Positions 10,676 to 19,433 of a stretch of 30,430 nt of DNA are shown in pieces. The stretch's first letter is position 1; each line of letters starts with the position of its first letter. Source of the DNA: Xylaria sp. FL1777 (taxonomy: Eukaryota > Ascomycota > Sordariomycetes > Xylariales > Xylariaceae); assembly GCA_022578965.1 (NCBI GenBank), contig MU400866.1, forward strand, positions 1 to 30,430. Direction: 5' to 3'. Under the pieces are notes generated by a model, which ran no database searches, was not told where the DNA came from, and worked only from the letters and a program-made list of their open reading frames with translations. Both the position numbers and the translations under genes were made by a program.

Positions 10676-11120
10676 CATGCTATTAAGAGAGTGCATTAGC
10701 TGTTTCTTTTTTTATATATATAACACACGAAGGAACGCGTTGCTATAAAAAGCAGAAGCTATTTTGCTGCGTATGCTATCGAAAGTGCGTTAGTTGTTTC
10801 TTTTTTTTCGAACACATAAAATATACTAACGTATTGCTACAGCAACCCGAAAAGCAACTTTATTTTAAACGCAAGTAAGAGCATATCTGTTGTTTTTTTT
10901 TTTTTTTTATAAGTACCTAGGTACCTAAGTATATACTACAAAAACGTAGTATAGCAGTAGGCATAGGTAGTTTGTATAAGTACCCAATAAAAAATGCATG
11001 TGTTTTTCTTTTTGTTTTTATGCGTATGATCTATGAACGTATTGCTACAGGAGGCATAAGTACTTCCTTTGCGCACTTTATACAAAGTACATTAGCTGTT
11101 TTCTTTGTTTTTTTTTTTAC
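10676..11120. repeat. Three dispersed ~97-bp repeat copies with poly-T
   Basis: A unit containing GCATGCTAT, AGTGCATTAGCTGTTTC, a long T-run and AACGTATTGCTACAG recurs near 10676, 10772 and 11030 (the last in altered module order). The T-runs vary in length between copies. Confidence 0.55.
10913..10952. repeat. Two adjacent palindromes
   Basis: A perfect 12-bp palindrome GTACCTAGGTAC (10913-10924) is followed by a 7-bp stem, 6-nt loop hairpin, ATACTAC / GTAGTAT (10933-10952). No flanking gene tells its role. Confidence 0.6.
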
Positions 11121-11143
11121 TACGGCTTACTTCGCCTTACTGT

Positions 11144-11219
11144 AGATCTGCTTCCTTATGGACTATTAACTAAGCATTTTCTGCTTAAAGAACTCTATTG
11201 TCCATAAGGAAGCAGATCT
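11144..11219. repeat. Hairpin element, copy 1 (19-bp perfect outer stem)
   Basis: AGATCTGCTTCCTTATGGA at 11144-11162 pairs perfectly with 11201-11219. Inside, TAAGCA and TGCTTA form a second stem around TTTTC. It is shaped like a tiny MITE or satellite hairpin and is related to the copy 40 bp downstream. Confidence 0.85.
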
Positions 11220-11258
11220 GTAGCTTTCAATAAGATTACTATGAGCTGGCTTTGCTTG

Positions 11259-11335
11259 ATCTGCTTCCTTATTAACTGTTAACTAAGCATCTTTTGCTTA
11301 AGAAACTTAGTTAATAGTTAACATAAGAATAGATT
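11259..11335. repeat. Hairpin element, copy 2
   Basis: It begins with the same ATCTGCTTCCTTAT. TTAACTGTTAACTAAG pairs with CTTAGTTAATAGTTAA, and the outer stem is weakened by G-to-A/C-to-T changes (CTGCTTCC versus CTATTCTT on the complementary arm). The central loop again has TAAGCA..TGCTTA. Confidence 0.75.
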
Positions 11336-11424
11336 AATTAAAGCTAGCTTACGGTAAACTTAATAATAGTAATTTATTCCTTTCTTATATAGACTACAAA
11401 AAAGAAAAAAGAATCTGCACTGCT

Positions 11425-11875
11425 GCAGCGTAGCTCTTTACTAGTAATATCCTGTTTTTTCGTATTATTGTTCTTCTTTCTTCCCTTTGTTTATTGCTTC
11501 TGAACGTTACTAATATACAGACAGAACATTACTAGAAACCGCAATTACGATAAACTCCTCGGATAATAACGTAGACTAGTTTTGTTCTCCTGTATCATTG
11601 TTTTTTTTTCTTTTTACTGTCTATTGCTTTGAAATGTTACCAATATATAAACAGAATATCTCTAGAAACTGCGATCACTATAAACTCCTCGGATAATAAC
11701 GTAGACTGAGCTAAAGTACTCTGCTTTGCAAGCTTATTACTAGCAACGTGCTGTTCTTCTGTGTTATCGTGATTATCTCTAATATTTATTGCTTTCGAAC
11801 ATTACTAATATAGGAACGAGATATCTTTAAAAGCTATAATTACTATAGCGTTCTCGGATAATGACGTAAACTGAA
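11425..11875. repeat. Tandem repeat, three diverged copies (~130-165 bp)
   Basis: Each copy ends in CTCGGATAATAACGTAGACT or a variant (near 11558, 11688 and 11853). Each contains ATTGCTT..GAACGTTACTAATATA and AGAAACTGCGATTAC. Copies 1 and 3 also share TTACTAGTAATATCCTGTT-like starts. Differences are mostly transitions. Confidence 0.8.
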
Positions 11876-12070
11876 TAACTCTGCTCCGCAAGCACTAAAC
11901 ATATTTTTATGCCTAAAAAAGATGCTGCAAGCACCCGTTAAGGCGTCGTGGTAAACTTAGTGTAAAAATAACTCGTTTTTGGCTATTTTTCTCCAAGTAA
12001 AGGAATCATTTAGATTGCTATAAAAAAACAACATCCAGAAACATATAAAAACAAACAAAGAAAATTCCGA

Positions 12071-12161
12071 AAGCGCTAATACTTAGCTAATAGGAAGCAC
12101 TAAGTAAAGGCCCAAAAGCGCTAATACCTAGCAAATCGGAAGCACCGAATAAAGGTCTAGG
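12071..12161. repeat. 45-bp tandem duplication
   Basis: AAGCGCTAATAC starts at 12071 and 12116. GGAAGCAC and TAAAGG are conserved later in each copy. Most mismatches are C/T or G/A. Confidence 0.75.
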
Positions 12162-12416
12162 AAACAAAGCAGCAAATGCAGTGCTTCTATATTGCCGAAA
12201 ACCCCAAGGTGTCTACTAACTACTTGCAATCTCTTTATTTGTTGTACTAGTACGAACAGCTGTTTTAATTGTCTTTTTTTTTTGTCTTGGATTAATGTTC
12301 TTTTATGCCTAATTCTTACCTTAACGCGCATAGCATAACTAACATAATCTTTAATACAATAGTCTAGCTTAAGAAAAACGCAAAAACGGTATAAAAAGTA
12401 ATAACGTCTTTATAAA

Positions 12417-12612
12417 ACAGATAAAACAATTTCTATTAATTTCTTGCTAGGCCAAGGTACTACAGAACAGATGGAACGAACAACTATAATGCTTTGCTAA
12501 GCCAAAGTACTACAGAACGGATAAAACGAACACCTATAATGCCTTGCTAGGCTAAAATGCTACAGAACAAATAAAACAAACATTAATAATGCCTTAATAA
12601 GCCGAAGTGCTT
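12417..12612. repeat. 50-bp tandem array, ~3.9 copies
   Basis: TACAGAAC recurs at 12461, 12511 and 12561, exactly 50 bases apart. The conserved order is ATAAAACGAACA, TATAATGCCTTGCTAGGCC, AAAGTACTACAGAAC. The unit length is not a multiple of three, so it is not a protein repeat. Confidence 0.85.
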
Positions 12613-12990
12613 ACCCTATGTAAATTTATGAATGGTATATTAGTGTGTTCCCGAGGTATATAGCAGAATATATGTCTATTTACCACTAAAAACAACAAGA
12701 GTAAAACTAGGGCAAAGCTTTTTTATTGCAGTTGTTGTTCTAGGGATAACTTTCTTGCGGAAACCACTCCGAACGTATAAAAAATGCCTAATTGCACTAG
12801 CTGCTAAATAAATTAATATTACTGTATACAGGAAAGACTAGACTTATTAGCTTAGGAAAAGCAAAAATATAAGCTAACGTAGTTTGCTACGCTATGAACT
12901 ACATTCGTGCATTCGTAAAAAGAACTAAACGTAATCGATATTTTGTTTTTTTAAAGAATAGATCTGCAGTTACTAAACAGGTCCACGTAC
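12613..12990. other. Spacer with no supported feature
   Basis: No coding frame or repeat was recognised between the 50-bp and 57-bp arrays. Confidence 0.45.
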
Positions 12991-12996
12991 GTAGAA

Positions 12997-13192
12997 AGTC
13001 TGCGTTATAAATATTACACGATTAAAAAAAAAAGGTTAGATAAAAAAACGCAAAAACTGCATTTTAGATATAATACTATAAAAAATAAGATATTAGATAC
13101 AAAACCGCAGAAACTACGTTATAAATAGCATACTATAAAAAAAGAGATGTTAAATAGGAAACAATAAAAACTATAATCTGTAATGTTCTATA
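12997..13192. repeat. 57-bp tandem array, ~3.4 copies
   Basis: TTAGATA-A-CGCA/GAAACTGC units start at 13036, 13093 and 13150. A partial copy begins at 12997 (TGCGTTATAAAT). Each contains ACTATAAAAAA. It is A-rich on the plus strand. Confidence 0.75.
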
Positions 13193-13299
13193 TATACATG
13201 CTGATAAAAGCCTTTGGTAGCTTAAAAGAATTAGCTATAACATTGCCTATATTTGCTCTTTTCTTCCGTTTTTTACCCTCTGCTAATCTATGTATTAGT

Positions 13300-14100
13300 G
13301 CCAAAAATGCTAGCCATTGTTAAGTTCTTGTAGCAGTACGTTGCCTAGCTTTCGAATTTGTAGCAAAAAAAGAAAATAAAGCAAAAGATCCTACAAGTGT
13401 TAAATTTAGTATATTAGTAATAGTAAAAGCATTTTAGGCTAACGTTTTAGTGCTACAAAATAAAAAAACACTGCTTCTTTTTGCTGTACCTTAATAACCC
13501 GTTATAGTACTACGGCATAGAAGTTTTTATAGCGGTTTTTTAGGAGCGCTAAAAAAGAAATTCCTACGAACATGTTCTGCGTGCTAGGTTTAAGCGCCGG
13601 CCTTATTATAGCTGTTTATAGAATCGGTGTGCTACTTATAGCTTTGAGCTTTGGCAATAAAATATGGGCGGAATCTGCATTATTTACTTATTGTGCTTCT
13701 TTATCCGAGCTAAAGGAATACTAGTTAACAAGCGCGAGCTAAAGTAAATCATTTATAAATTCTAGTAGAAAAAGCGGCATTTGCGGCAAACTAAGCTTTT
13801 GGCGTTTAGTATTCTGTTTTTTATGTTTTTTGGTTTGCTTTGCGCAAGCAGCATTATATGTTGTTAGATTAAATACTTCGCGTGTTTTAGCATAAATTTC
13901 TGATTTGTTCTCATTTTATTTTTTGAGAAGGCTATCCTTAAGGTGCTCTAAGAGCTCCTAAGTACAGTCTTCTAGCGAAAAGCCAGCCTACTTAACAAGG
14001 TATTAGGAAGCACCAGGAATATTGAGATGTGGTTGCTTAGCTAGAACGTTGTTAACTTTTTATTCTTTGTTGGAGTACTTTTTTTTGAAATTTGTAAAAG
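13300..14100 (+). pseudogene. RIP-degraded gene relic, unknown family
   Basis: Frame 1 is protein-like from about 13300 (AKNASHC, then VLVAVRCLAFEFVAKKENK) to about 14090. Besides TAA/TAG it has four TGA near 13648, 13923, 14024 and 14090, more than the other relics. They could be CGA-to-TGA changes, or the frame may comprise more than one exon. A segment near 13730 reads QARAKVNHL with stops taken as Gln. A hydrophobic stretch with an intact Trp (FYVFWFALR) lies near 13825. The C-terminal continuation is probably the lysine-rich tail at 14163-14340, in another frame. No catalytic motif was recognised. Confidence 0.4.
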
Positions 14101-14162
14101 TTATAAAAAGATTATCCTTGTTTTTGTTTTTGTTCTTATTTTTGTTGTTTTTTTGCTAGAAA

Positions 14163-14463
14163 ACATTTTCTGCTGTAAAAACAAAACCTAGCAGAACTTT
14201 AAGCAACATGTTGTAGCAGCGGGTAAAAGCAACTCCTGTTTACTAATAGAAAGAACTAAAGGTAGATATTAAAGACTACAAACTCTTAGAATTAGCAGAA
14301 GAAAAAAAGTAATAGGATAAAAACTAAAAGTTGTAAAGAATAGCAGTAGTAGTAGCTATAGTGCTAGCAGCAATAATAGCAGCAGTAATGGCAGTAGTAA
14401 TAGCAGTAGTAATAACAGTAGTGATAGCAGTAGTAATAGCAGTAGTAATAGCAGTAGTGCATG
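14163..14463 (+). pseudogene. Charged coiled-coil-like tail running into a 12-bp microsatellite
   Basis: In frame 3 this reads TKPSRTLSNMLQQRVKATP, then KELKVDIKDYKLLELAEEKK, typical of a charged helical C-terminus, broken only by TAA/TAG. It then enters the microsatellite at 14341. Frame 1 of the microsatellite is a near-pure series of CAG/CAA/TAG/TAA ending in TGA. Frame 2 is a Ser/Asn series also ending in TGA. The original protein may therefore have ended in polyglutamine or polyserine. Which frame was real cannot be decided here. Confidence 0.35.
14341..14461 (+). repeat. 12-bp microsatellite (AGCAGTAGTAAT)n
   Basis: About ten imperfect units of AGC AGT AGT AAT. The purest part is at about 14385-14455. 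Interruptions include TAT, GGC, AAC and GAT. The TAG/TAA triplets are part of the unit itself rather than scattered mutations. Confidence 0.9.
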
Positions 14464-14759
14464 AGAGATAAATATAAGTAAGTAGAAGTACTACTATGCA
14501 GGCATAGCAACAATAGCAAAAAGTGCAGCTAGTTTTATTAAGCTGTCTTAAAGAAAATATATTCCTTCGTTATGTTATGTTATTAACAAATCATTAAAAA
14601 TAGTGAAATATATAGTTATGCTAGTAATGGTGCATTAATGTAATAAATAGATCGGAAAGGTTAGATAGCAAAAGTAACGTGTGTAAGAAAAGTAAAAAGT
14701 GTAGCTTAAAATATGGCAGAAGAGGTACAATGCTGTTATATATTTGTAGATTGCAGCAA

Positions 14760-15175
14760 ATGTTACTTTTTTGCTGTATTTCTGTTCGTGGAGATATGTT
14801 AATATGTAAGTAAAAAAGCTAGAACTAGTTACAAAAGTCTACAAAAGATCTAGAGCTACGTACTACTAGGTTGGTAAGGGCATCTAAAACATATACCTTT
14901 GCTATTTATTTGTTTTCCTAGTGTTGCTTTAGTAAAAAAAAAGAAACCAGTAAAAAGGAAAATTATTAAATGTAGCAAAGCAAACTAGAAAATGTAGTCG
15001 CTAAAGTAAATAATGCTAAGATCGCGGTAGAAAGAGCTTTGCCAAAACGGGCCTGTAATCTTAACCAAAAAGTAACCTAAATCAGAAAGCCGAATGTATG
15101 CAGAACAAAAAAAAAAGTATAGCTAAGTTTTAAGCGTTCTGTATACTAAGTTATAATACTAAAAAAAGCAATTTA
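14760..15175 (+). pseudogene. RIP-degraded gene relic, basic C-terminal part, unknown family
   Basis: Frame 2 (of three) is readable from about 14760 to the A-run at 14934-14942, with GW and GHLKHIPLLFICFPS. After a shift, frame 3 continues from 14944. It has an ATG at 14970 and SKLENVVAKVNNAKIAVE, then RALPKRACNLNQK and a Lys/Arg-rich end. Only TAA/TAG interrupt it. The change of frame in a homopolymer suggests an indel. The relic ends against the 80-bp duplication at 15145. No family was recognised. Confidence 0.35.
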
Positions 15176-15304
15176 CTACTAGAAAAACGCGTAGTTTTAA
15201 TTTTTTTTCTATTTCTTGTGCTACACTAAGTTAAAACACTAAAAAAAGCAATTCACCACTAGAAAAACGCGTAAGGTTAATTTTCTTTCTATTTTTTGTG
15301 CTAC
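15145..15304. repeat. 80-bp tandem duplication
   Basis: ACTAAGTTATAATACTAAAA (15145) and ACTAAGTTAAAACACTAAAA (15225) start the two copies. AGCAATTTACTACTAGAAAA versus AGCAATTCACCACTAGAAAA shows two C/T differences. A third ACTAAG at 15305 marks the end. Confidence 0.85.
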
Positions 15305-15430
15305 ACTAAGCGAACTATACTATGTGCTGATTGCTTACGATGCTGCGATAGGAGCATTTTCTTTCTGGATGCAACGTGTGTATATATAACAGCAAATTCT
15401 CCTGAATCTCGGGCACGCCGGTAGACTACG

Positions 15431-15960
15431 ATGCTTTTTCTACCAAGCGGTTGTTCGTCCGAGGCCCGGAACTAGCCCGTTTTTAAGGTGCAGGACCAGA
15501 AAGAAATCCTCGGGTCTTAGCAACGTTGCAACAGCACAAGAACGGAAAAAAGGCAACGCATATTCCACCCATTGCCTAATACTTACTACAATATATAGGT
15601 CCAAGGCGTGGTGTAAGCTGCAAACGAACTATGTTGCGTTGTATTGCTGTACTTATATATAAAGGGCGCTTTGGCCTGGTTATAACGCCTCGCACTAAAC
15701 CAAGAGCAAAAAAAAAGAGAAAAAAAGGAAGAACCGAAGGAAACCAGAAGAACTAAAACGCAAAAGCAAGCAGAAAAAGCCACAAAAACAAAAAACTTAG
15801 TACGCAAAATAAAACGTACTATAGATAGCCTATTGCTTTATTTTTTTACGATACACGTGCTAAGAAAACAGAATAAACTCTATGGGCTAAAACCCAACAA
15901 AAACGAAGTGATTGTTAGCTACGCGTTTTTTGCTCTGTTTTTTTTCTAGCTAGTTAAGAA
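15431..15960 (+). pseudogene. RIP-degraded gene relic with Lys/Glu-rich segment, unknown family
   Basis: From an ATG at 15431 frame 2 is open apart from TAA/TAG for about 175 codons. The N-terminal part reads MLFLPSGCSSEARN and VQDQKEILGS. The middle has GVV, ANELCCVVLLYLYIKGALAW. Residues from about 90 onward are strongly charged (NQEQKKREKKEEPKETRRTK). This is followed by a hydrophobic/basic tail with LRKQNKLYGLKPNKNEVIV. The purine-rich part makes the opposite strand open too (15586-15807), but that strand would be an implausible Phe/Ser/Val repeat. CpG-rich patches at 15410-15530 suggest this part has lost fewer CpG than CpA, as RIP predicts. Confidence 0.4.
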
Positions 15961-16745
15961 TTAAAAGAATATCGCTAGGCCTTGCCCCAGAAAAAAGGCA
16001 GCACAAGCTACGATATAAACATTGCATTGCGCTTTTCGTAGAAATATAAAACTATAGAAAGCTAAATAAGCTTATATGATTTAACGTTAGATTATCTAGT
16101 TATTTAGCTTTTGTGCTACAGGGGTTAAAAGAAAGCAGAACCTTAACTAAAAAAAGAGAAAAAAGCTATAAAAAGAAAAAGCAACCCTACAGAAATCGAA
16201 GGAAAAATGAGTAGTGTTTTTCTTTTTTTTTTGCTTGTATAAGTAGTGTAGTATATATTGTATATTATACTACTGTATTTTACTGTTGCTATTGCTTTGA
16301 GAAAAAAAGAAAAAAAAAACAAAAAAAACAAAAAAAACAGGAAGAAACAATACTATAAAAAATGTTAGTTATAAACTTTTCGTTTTTTTGGCCTTGTACC
16401 GGGTGGCAATTTGTCGAACGTGCTATTATGCTATTCTTGGGCAAAAAATTATAGCGCATCTAAAAAGCTATGCCTACTAAGACTTAGGACCTAAAAAGCA
16501 ACGCTAGATCTTAAACACTATGTGCTAACAATCTGCTCTCTTCTATACATAAAACAACTTTGCCACATTTGTATTCCTACTACCAACTTTAGCTTTTATT
16601 CTGTACCTAGAAAACCTAGTTCTTAATGAGCTAGCATATTAAAAGTGCTGCTATATAGCCCGCTAAGCTATTACAATGCAGCAGCATTACTGCAGCTACT
16701 ACAGGTAGAAAAACCTGCAACCTAAAAGGCGGCTAAAGCGTAGCG
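15961..16745. other. Degenerate region without an assignable frame
   Basis: It contains an A/T-alternating stretch (16200-16360) with poly-A and poly-T blocks. Around 16395-16600 are fragments that may belong to the gene relic downstream (a CANNLLSSIHKTT reading at about 16520). That reading is suggestive of a piggyBac-like segment but is not supported by any further motif. Confidence 0.4.
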
Positions 16746-17330
16746 CTGCGATTTTTGCGAACCTATAGCAAGAAAATATATAGTGCTAGCGGTTCTTTGT
16801 CACCCGCGTAGCAAGCCTATAGTTCAAAGTAGTACTAGGTATAGTAGCTTTTCTAGCTTTTCCTCTTAACAAGGCCAAAGAACCGTTGGAAGCTATGCTG
16901 CTAAAATTGCCTCGCAGCAGCCGCGTAGTAAAAACGCGTCGTTAGATTTTTGCGTTTATCCGGGCCTAGCTAAACTAACCCTAAGCGTAGAAGCCTTCCA
17001 GCAGCTACATAACTATAGCTATAAGAGTAAGCAAGCTAAGCACAACAGCTAACCTAGCAACGCTGTCATCCTCTACCTATAAGCACTGCAGTTCTTGCCG
17101 AACAAAAGCCATAATAGCAAGGCCTGCTACGGTATGCTAGTTTCGCTAGAGAAAGAAGAACTGCTAGTGTTTACCAGGAAGTCAAGCCGGCTAAAGCGTA
17201 ACAGGAAAACTCCACGGGAAAAAAAGAACATCCTATTGCTGCAGCACATAAGTGGCCCTCTGCAACAAAAGGGTAAAAGCTGCTATAAACAGCTCTAATT
17301 TTATCGAAGCTACAATTTACGCCTTTGTTT
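16746..17330 (+). pseudogene. RIP-degraded gene relic with Cys-pair region, possibly the body of the downstream helicase-type protein
   Basis: Frame 2 is protein-like from about 16746 to 17330 and is interrupted only by TAA/TAG. It reads RVASLQFKVVLGIVAFLAF near 16807 and KEPLEAMLLKLPRSSRVVK near 16877. From 17087 there is a cysteine-bearing stretch beginning CSSCRTKA, followed by Cys at about 17135, 17162, 17168, 17237, 17240 and 17261 with GKKRTSYCC between them. This resembles a zinc-binding segment. The next relic (17430-17960) begins in frame 3 within 100 bp, so the two are probably parts of one C-terminal region separated by an indel. A piggyBac-type C-terminal zinc domain is an alternative reading. 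Confidence 0.4.
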
Positions 17331-17429
17331 AGCAGCAAAAAACGCAAAGCTACCAAGCAGTTGTAGCAAAGCAAAAAAACATAATGCAAAAGTACAAAAA
17401 ATAGCACTAATTCTTCTGTTAGCTACTGA

Positions 17430-17960
17430 GGCTTTCTAAGGCTTGCTTTTCGTGCTTTAACGGCATTTAGGCCCATTTTTCCTAGTAGAAGCACAGCAGC
17501 AGCTGCTACCTATAAAAAAAGGCACACCAGGACCGAAAAAATAAAGTAGCAGCGCTAATTAGCTAGCGCCGTGTTTTTTAAGCAAAAGCTGCAGTTCTAC
17601 TTGGGTTGCTTTAACTGTAAGATGCCCTAGAACTTCTGCAACTAGTAGAAGTGGCATGCATAGCAGCAGCAATTCCAAAAAAGGCATACGTCGGAGAACT
17701 ATAACTATAAAGGCATGTTAGTCCACAGGATTGCCAGGTTAGCTATAGAACCAAATAGTCCTTAGTTCTAGCAAGCCCTCGAAAAAACGTTGGGCGTCTC
17801 GATGCACAATGTTCTAGGGTCTACAAATCCCGAAGCAATAGATCCGTTGCTAGCAAAACTAGGAAAGAAGGTCAAGTAAGCAGAAAAGGAGACAAATCAG
17901 CTAGTACAGCTGTTTTATTGCGTATGCCTAAAAGGGAGGAAATTATAAAAAAGAAAAAAA
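17430..17960 (+). pseudogene. RIP-degraded C-terminal Cys-rich domain of a RecQ/OrsD-type (telomere-linked helicase-like) protein
   Basis: Frame 3 carries C-F-N-C-K-M-P-stop-N-F-C at 17607-17639, then Trp at 17652 and N-Y-N-Y-K-G-M-L-V at 17697-17723. Reading the TAG as Gln gives C-x2-C-x2-PQ-x2-C followed about 20 residues later by an (C/N)x-Y-KG-(V/M)-LV motif. That is the spacing I know from the Cys-rich C-terminal region of fungal proteins with OrsD and RecQ-like helicase domains, often found near telomeres. The end, LVQLFYCVCLKGRKL, also fits that region. Helicase motifs themselves (Walker A, DExH, motif VI) were not found upstream, so only the tail is identified. The missing first Cys of the second motif (Tyr here) is a TGY-to-TAY transition. 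Confidence 0.45.
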
Positions 17961-19070
17961 AAATAACCAAAAAAAACAAAGGAGAAAAAAAAGAAAGAAG
18001 CAGAGAAAAAAAAAACAAAACAATTGTTAAAAGTATAAAGAAGTATACAATATAGCAAATAAAAAAGTATATTCAAAATAACTAGAAGTAAGGAAAGTAA
18101 CCTAAAGGTCAGAGGGGATAGGTAATATATATAGCCCAAAGGGTATAGAGTGTACTATATTTACTTATTCTAATAATAATCAAGCTTAACTAAATAGGAT
18201 AGTTCATTACTATCTAAAAAACAGCCGTTTATTACTATCTAAAGGTAACCGTTATTTCTATATTTAAAACAGAACGGTAGTTCTTTATAAAGTATCCTAA
18301 AACTACAGCGTATAGCATTGTTTGTTTAGCATTAAGGCATAAGTTCTTTTATTTATATACTTACTACGCTTAAAGCTACTTAATGCTTAGGGCCACTGTC
18401 TTTCTTAGGTACGGTGTCTAGGGCACGCATGTTATTCTTTCTTTTTGGCAGCATTTTATGCAAGTAGCAAGTTCATGTTTGCTTGCTTTGTAGCAGCATT
18501 TTATCGAGCGATGTTTTATCTATATCTATATCCAAAACAAAAAAAAGCTGCTAATTATTCTAGCTTAAAAGCTTCCGCAGCACTTGGAACCGTGCATGTA
18601 GTTTAGTGGTATAGTCTGGTAAATAAAAAGAAAAGTAGTAATAGAAGTAGAAGTAAAGGAAATGCAAGATTTACGTGACCTAAGGAACCTAACTTCCCTT
18701 TTTTTCTACTCGTATGTAGGAGGAAAAGAAACATGCATAAAAAACGAAACGTTTTTGCTACAAATCGGTTTTTCCCGTTTTTTTGTTATTTTATGGCTTT
18801 AGATCCCGATTTTTCCATTATAGCGTTATAATGCGTTGTAAGTTTTTAGCATGTTTTGTTTTGTCCTTTTTTTCTCAGGCGGTATTATAGGAAAAAATGC
18901 ATAAAGCTACAATAAATTAGCCGCGCTGTTATAATATATGCAGAAAGATAGTAAAACATATCTATATTGCGTTATAATAAAGCAAGGAAATTTCTGTAAA
19001 CGTGGCGAATTAAGAAAAAAGCAGCTCTAGCTTTTTTTTTTCGGAAAAACAACATAACTTTACAGCTCTG
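17961..19070. other. Spacer with A-rich tract and short repeats, no supported gene
   Basis: 17940-18060 is almost pure A/G. An imperfect 26-bp duplication with ATTACTATCTAAA lies at 18204-18256. Around 18595-18625 is a tRNA-like A-box word (TAGTTTAGTGG) without a matching B-box. T-rich DNA follows. Confidence 0.5.
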
Positions 19071-19200
19071 AAGGCCTACCGCACACCTAAGGACTTACGA
19101 AGTTCCCTCCTCCCGTTACTGTTCCTATGTTTGTTTTTATTTACGTAAAAAGCCTACTACACGCCTAAGAACTTATAAGGTTCCTTCCTCCCGTTTTACT
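19069..19200. repeat. 78-bp direct duplication
   Basis: GCCTACCGCACACCTAAGGA (19074) and GCCTACTACACGCCTAAGAA (19152) start two copies that share GTTCC-TCCTCCCGTT. Differences are C/T and G/A. A related CCTAAGGAACCTAACTTCCC is at about 18681. Confidence 0.75.
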
Positions 19201-19433
19201 ACGCTTTTTATACATCCTGCAATACGGGCCTAGTGTTTCTGTAACCATTTATTTGATTTGATCCTATATAGCATAAAGTTGCATAGTGTAAGTAGCGTTG
19301 CAGTTCTTAAAACAGCAGTAGAAGCGTAGTGCTTTTTGTATCGTATTATATAGTTAGGCTTGCTGTAAGGAACAAAGAGTTAGTATACTCTGCTTCTAGC
19401 TAAACCTTTTTAGCAAAAGTTCTAACTATACTA

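Noticed and set aside
12128..12331. 67-codon minus-strand frame
   Set aside because: Overlaps the 45-bp duplication and has no recognisable feature beyond basic residues.
15586..15807. Minus-strand frame with a hydrophobic Phe/Val/Ser-rich product
   Set aside because: It is the complement of the Lys/Glu-rich segment of the plus-strand relic at 15431-15960.
16143..16331. 62-codon minus-strand hydrophobic frame
   Set aside because: Poly-A DNA read backwards gives poly-Phe; low complexity only.
16400..16600. piggyBac transposase core
   Set aside because: One suggestive string (SSIHKTT) but no catalytic Asp context or MGGVD-type motif; the downstream Cys region fits the RecQ/OrsD tail better.
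16975..16984. Telomere C-strand-like CTAACCCTAA
   Set aside because: Only ten bases, inside a protein-like frame where CTA/TAA triplets are created by RIP.
17915..18139. 74-codon minus-strand frame rich in Phe/Leu/Tyr
   Set aside because: Complement of an A/G tract; composition alone explains it.
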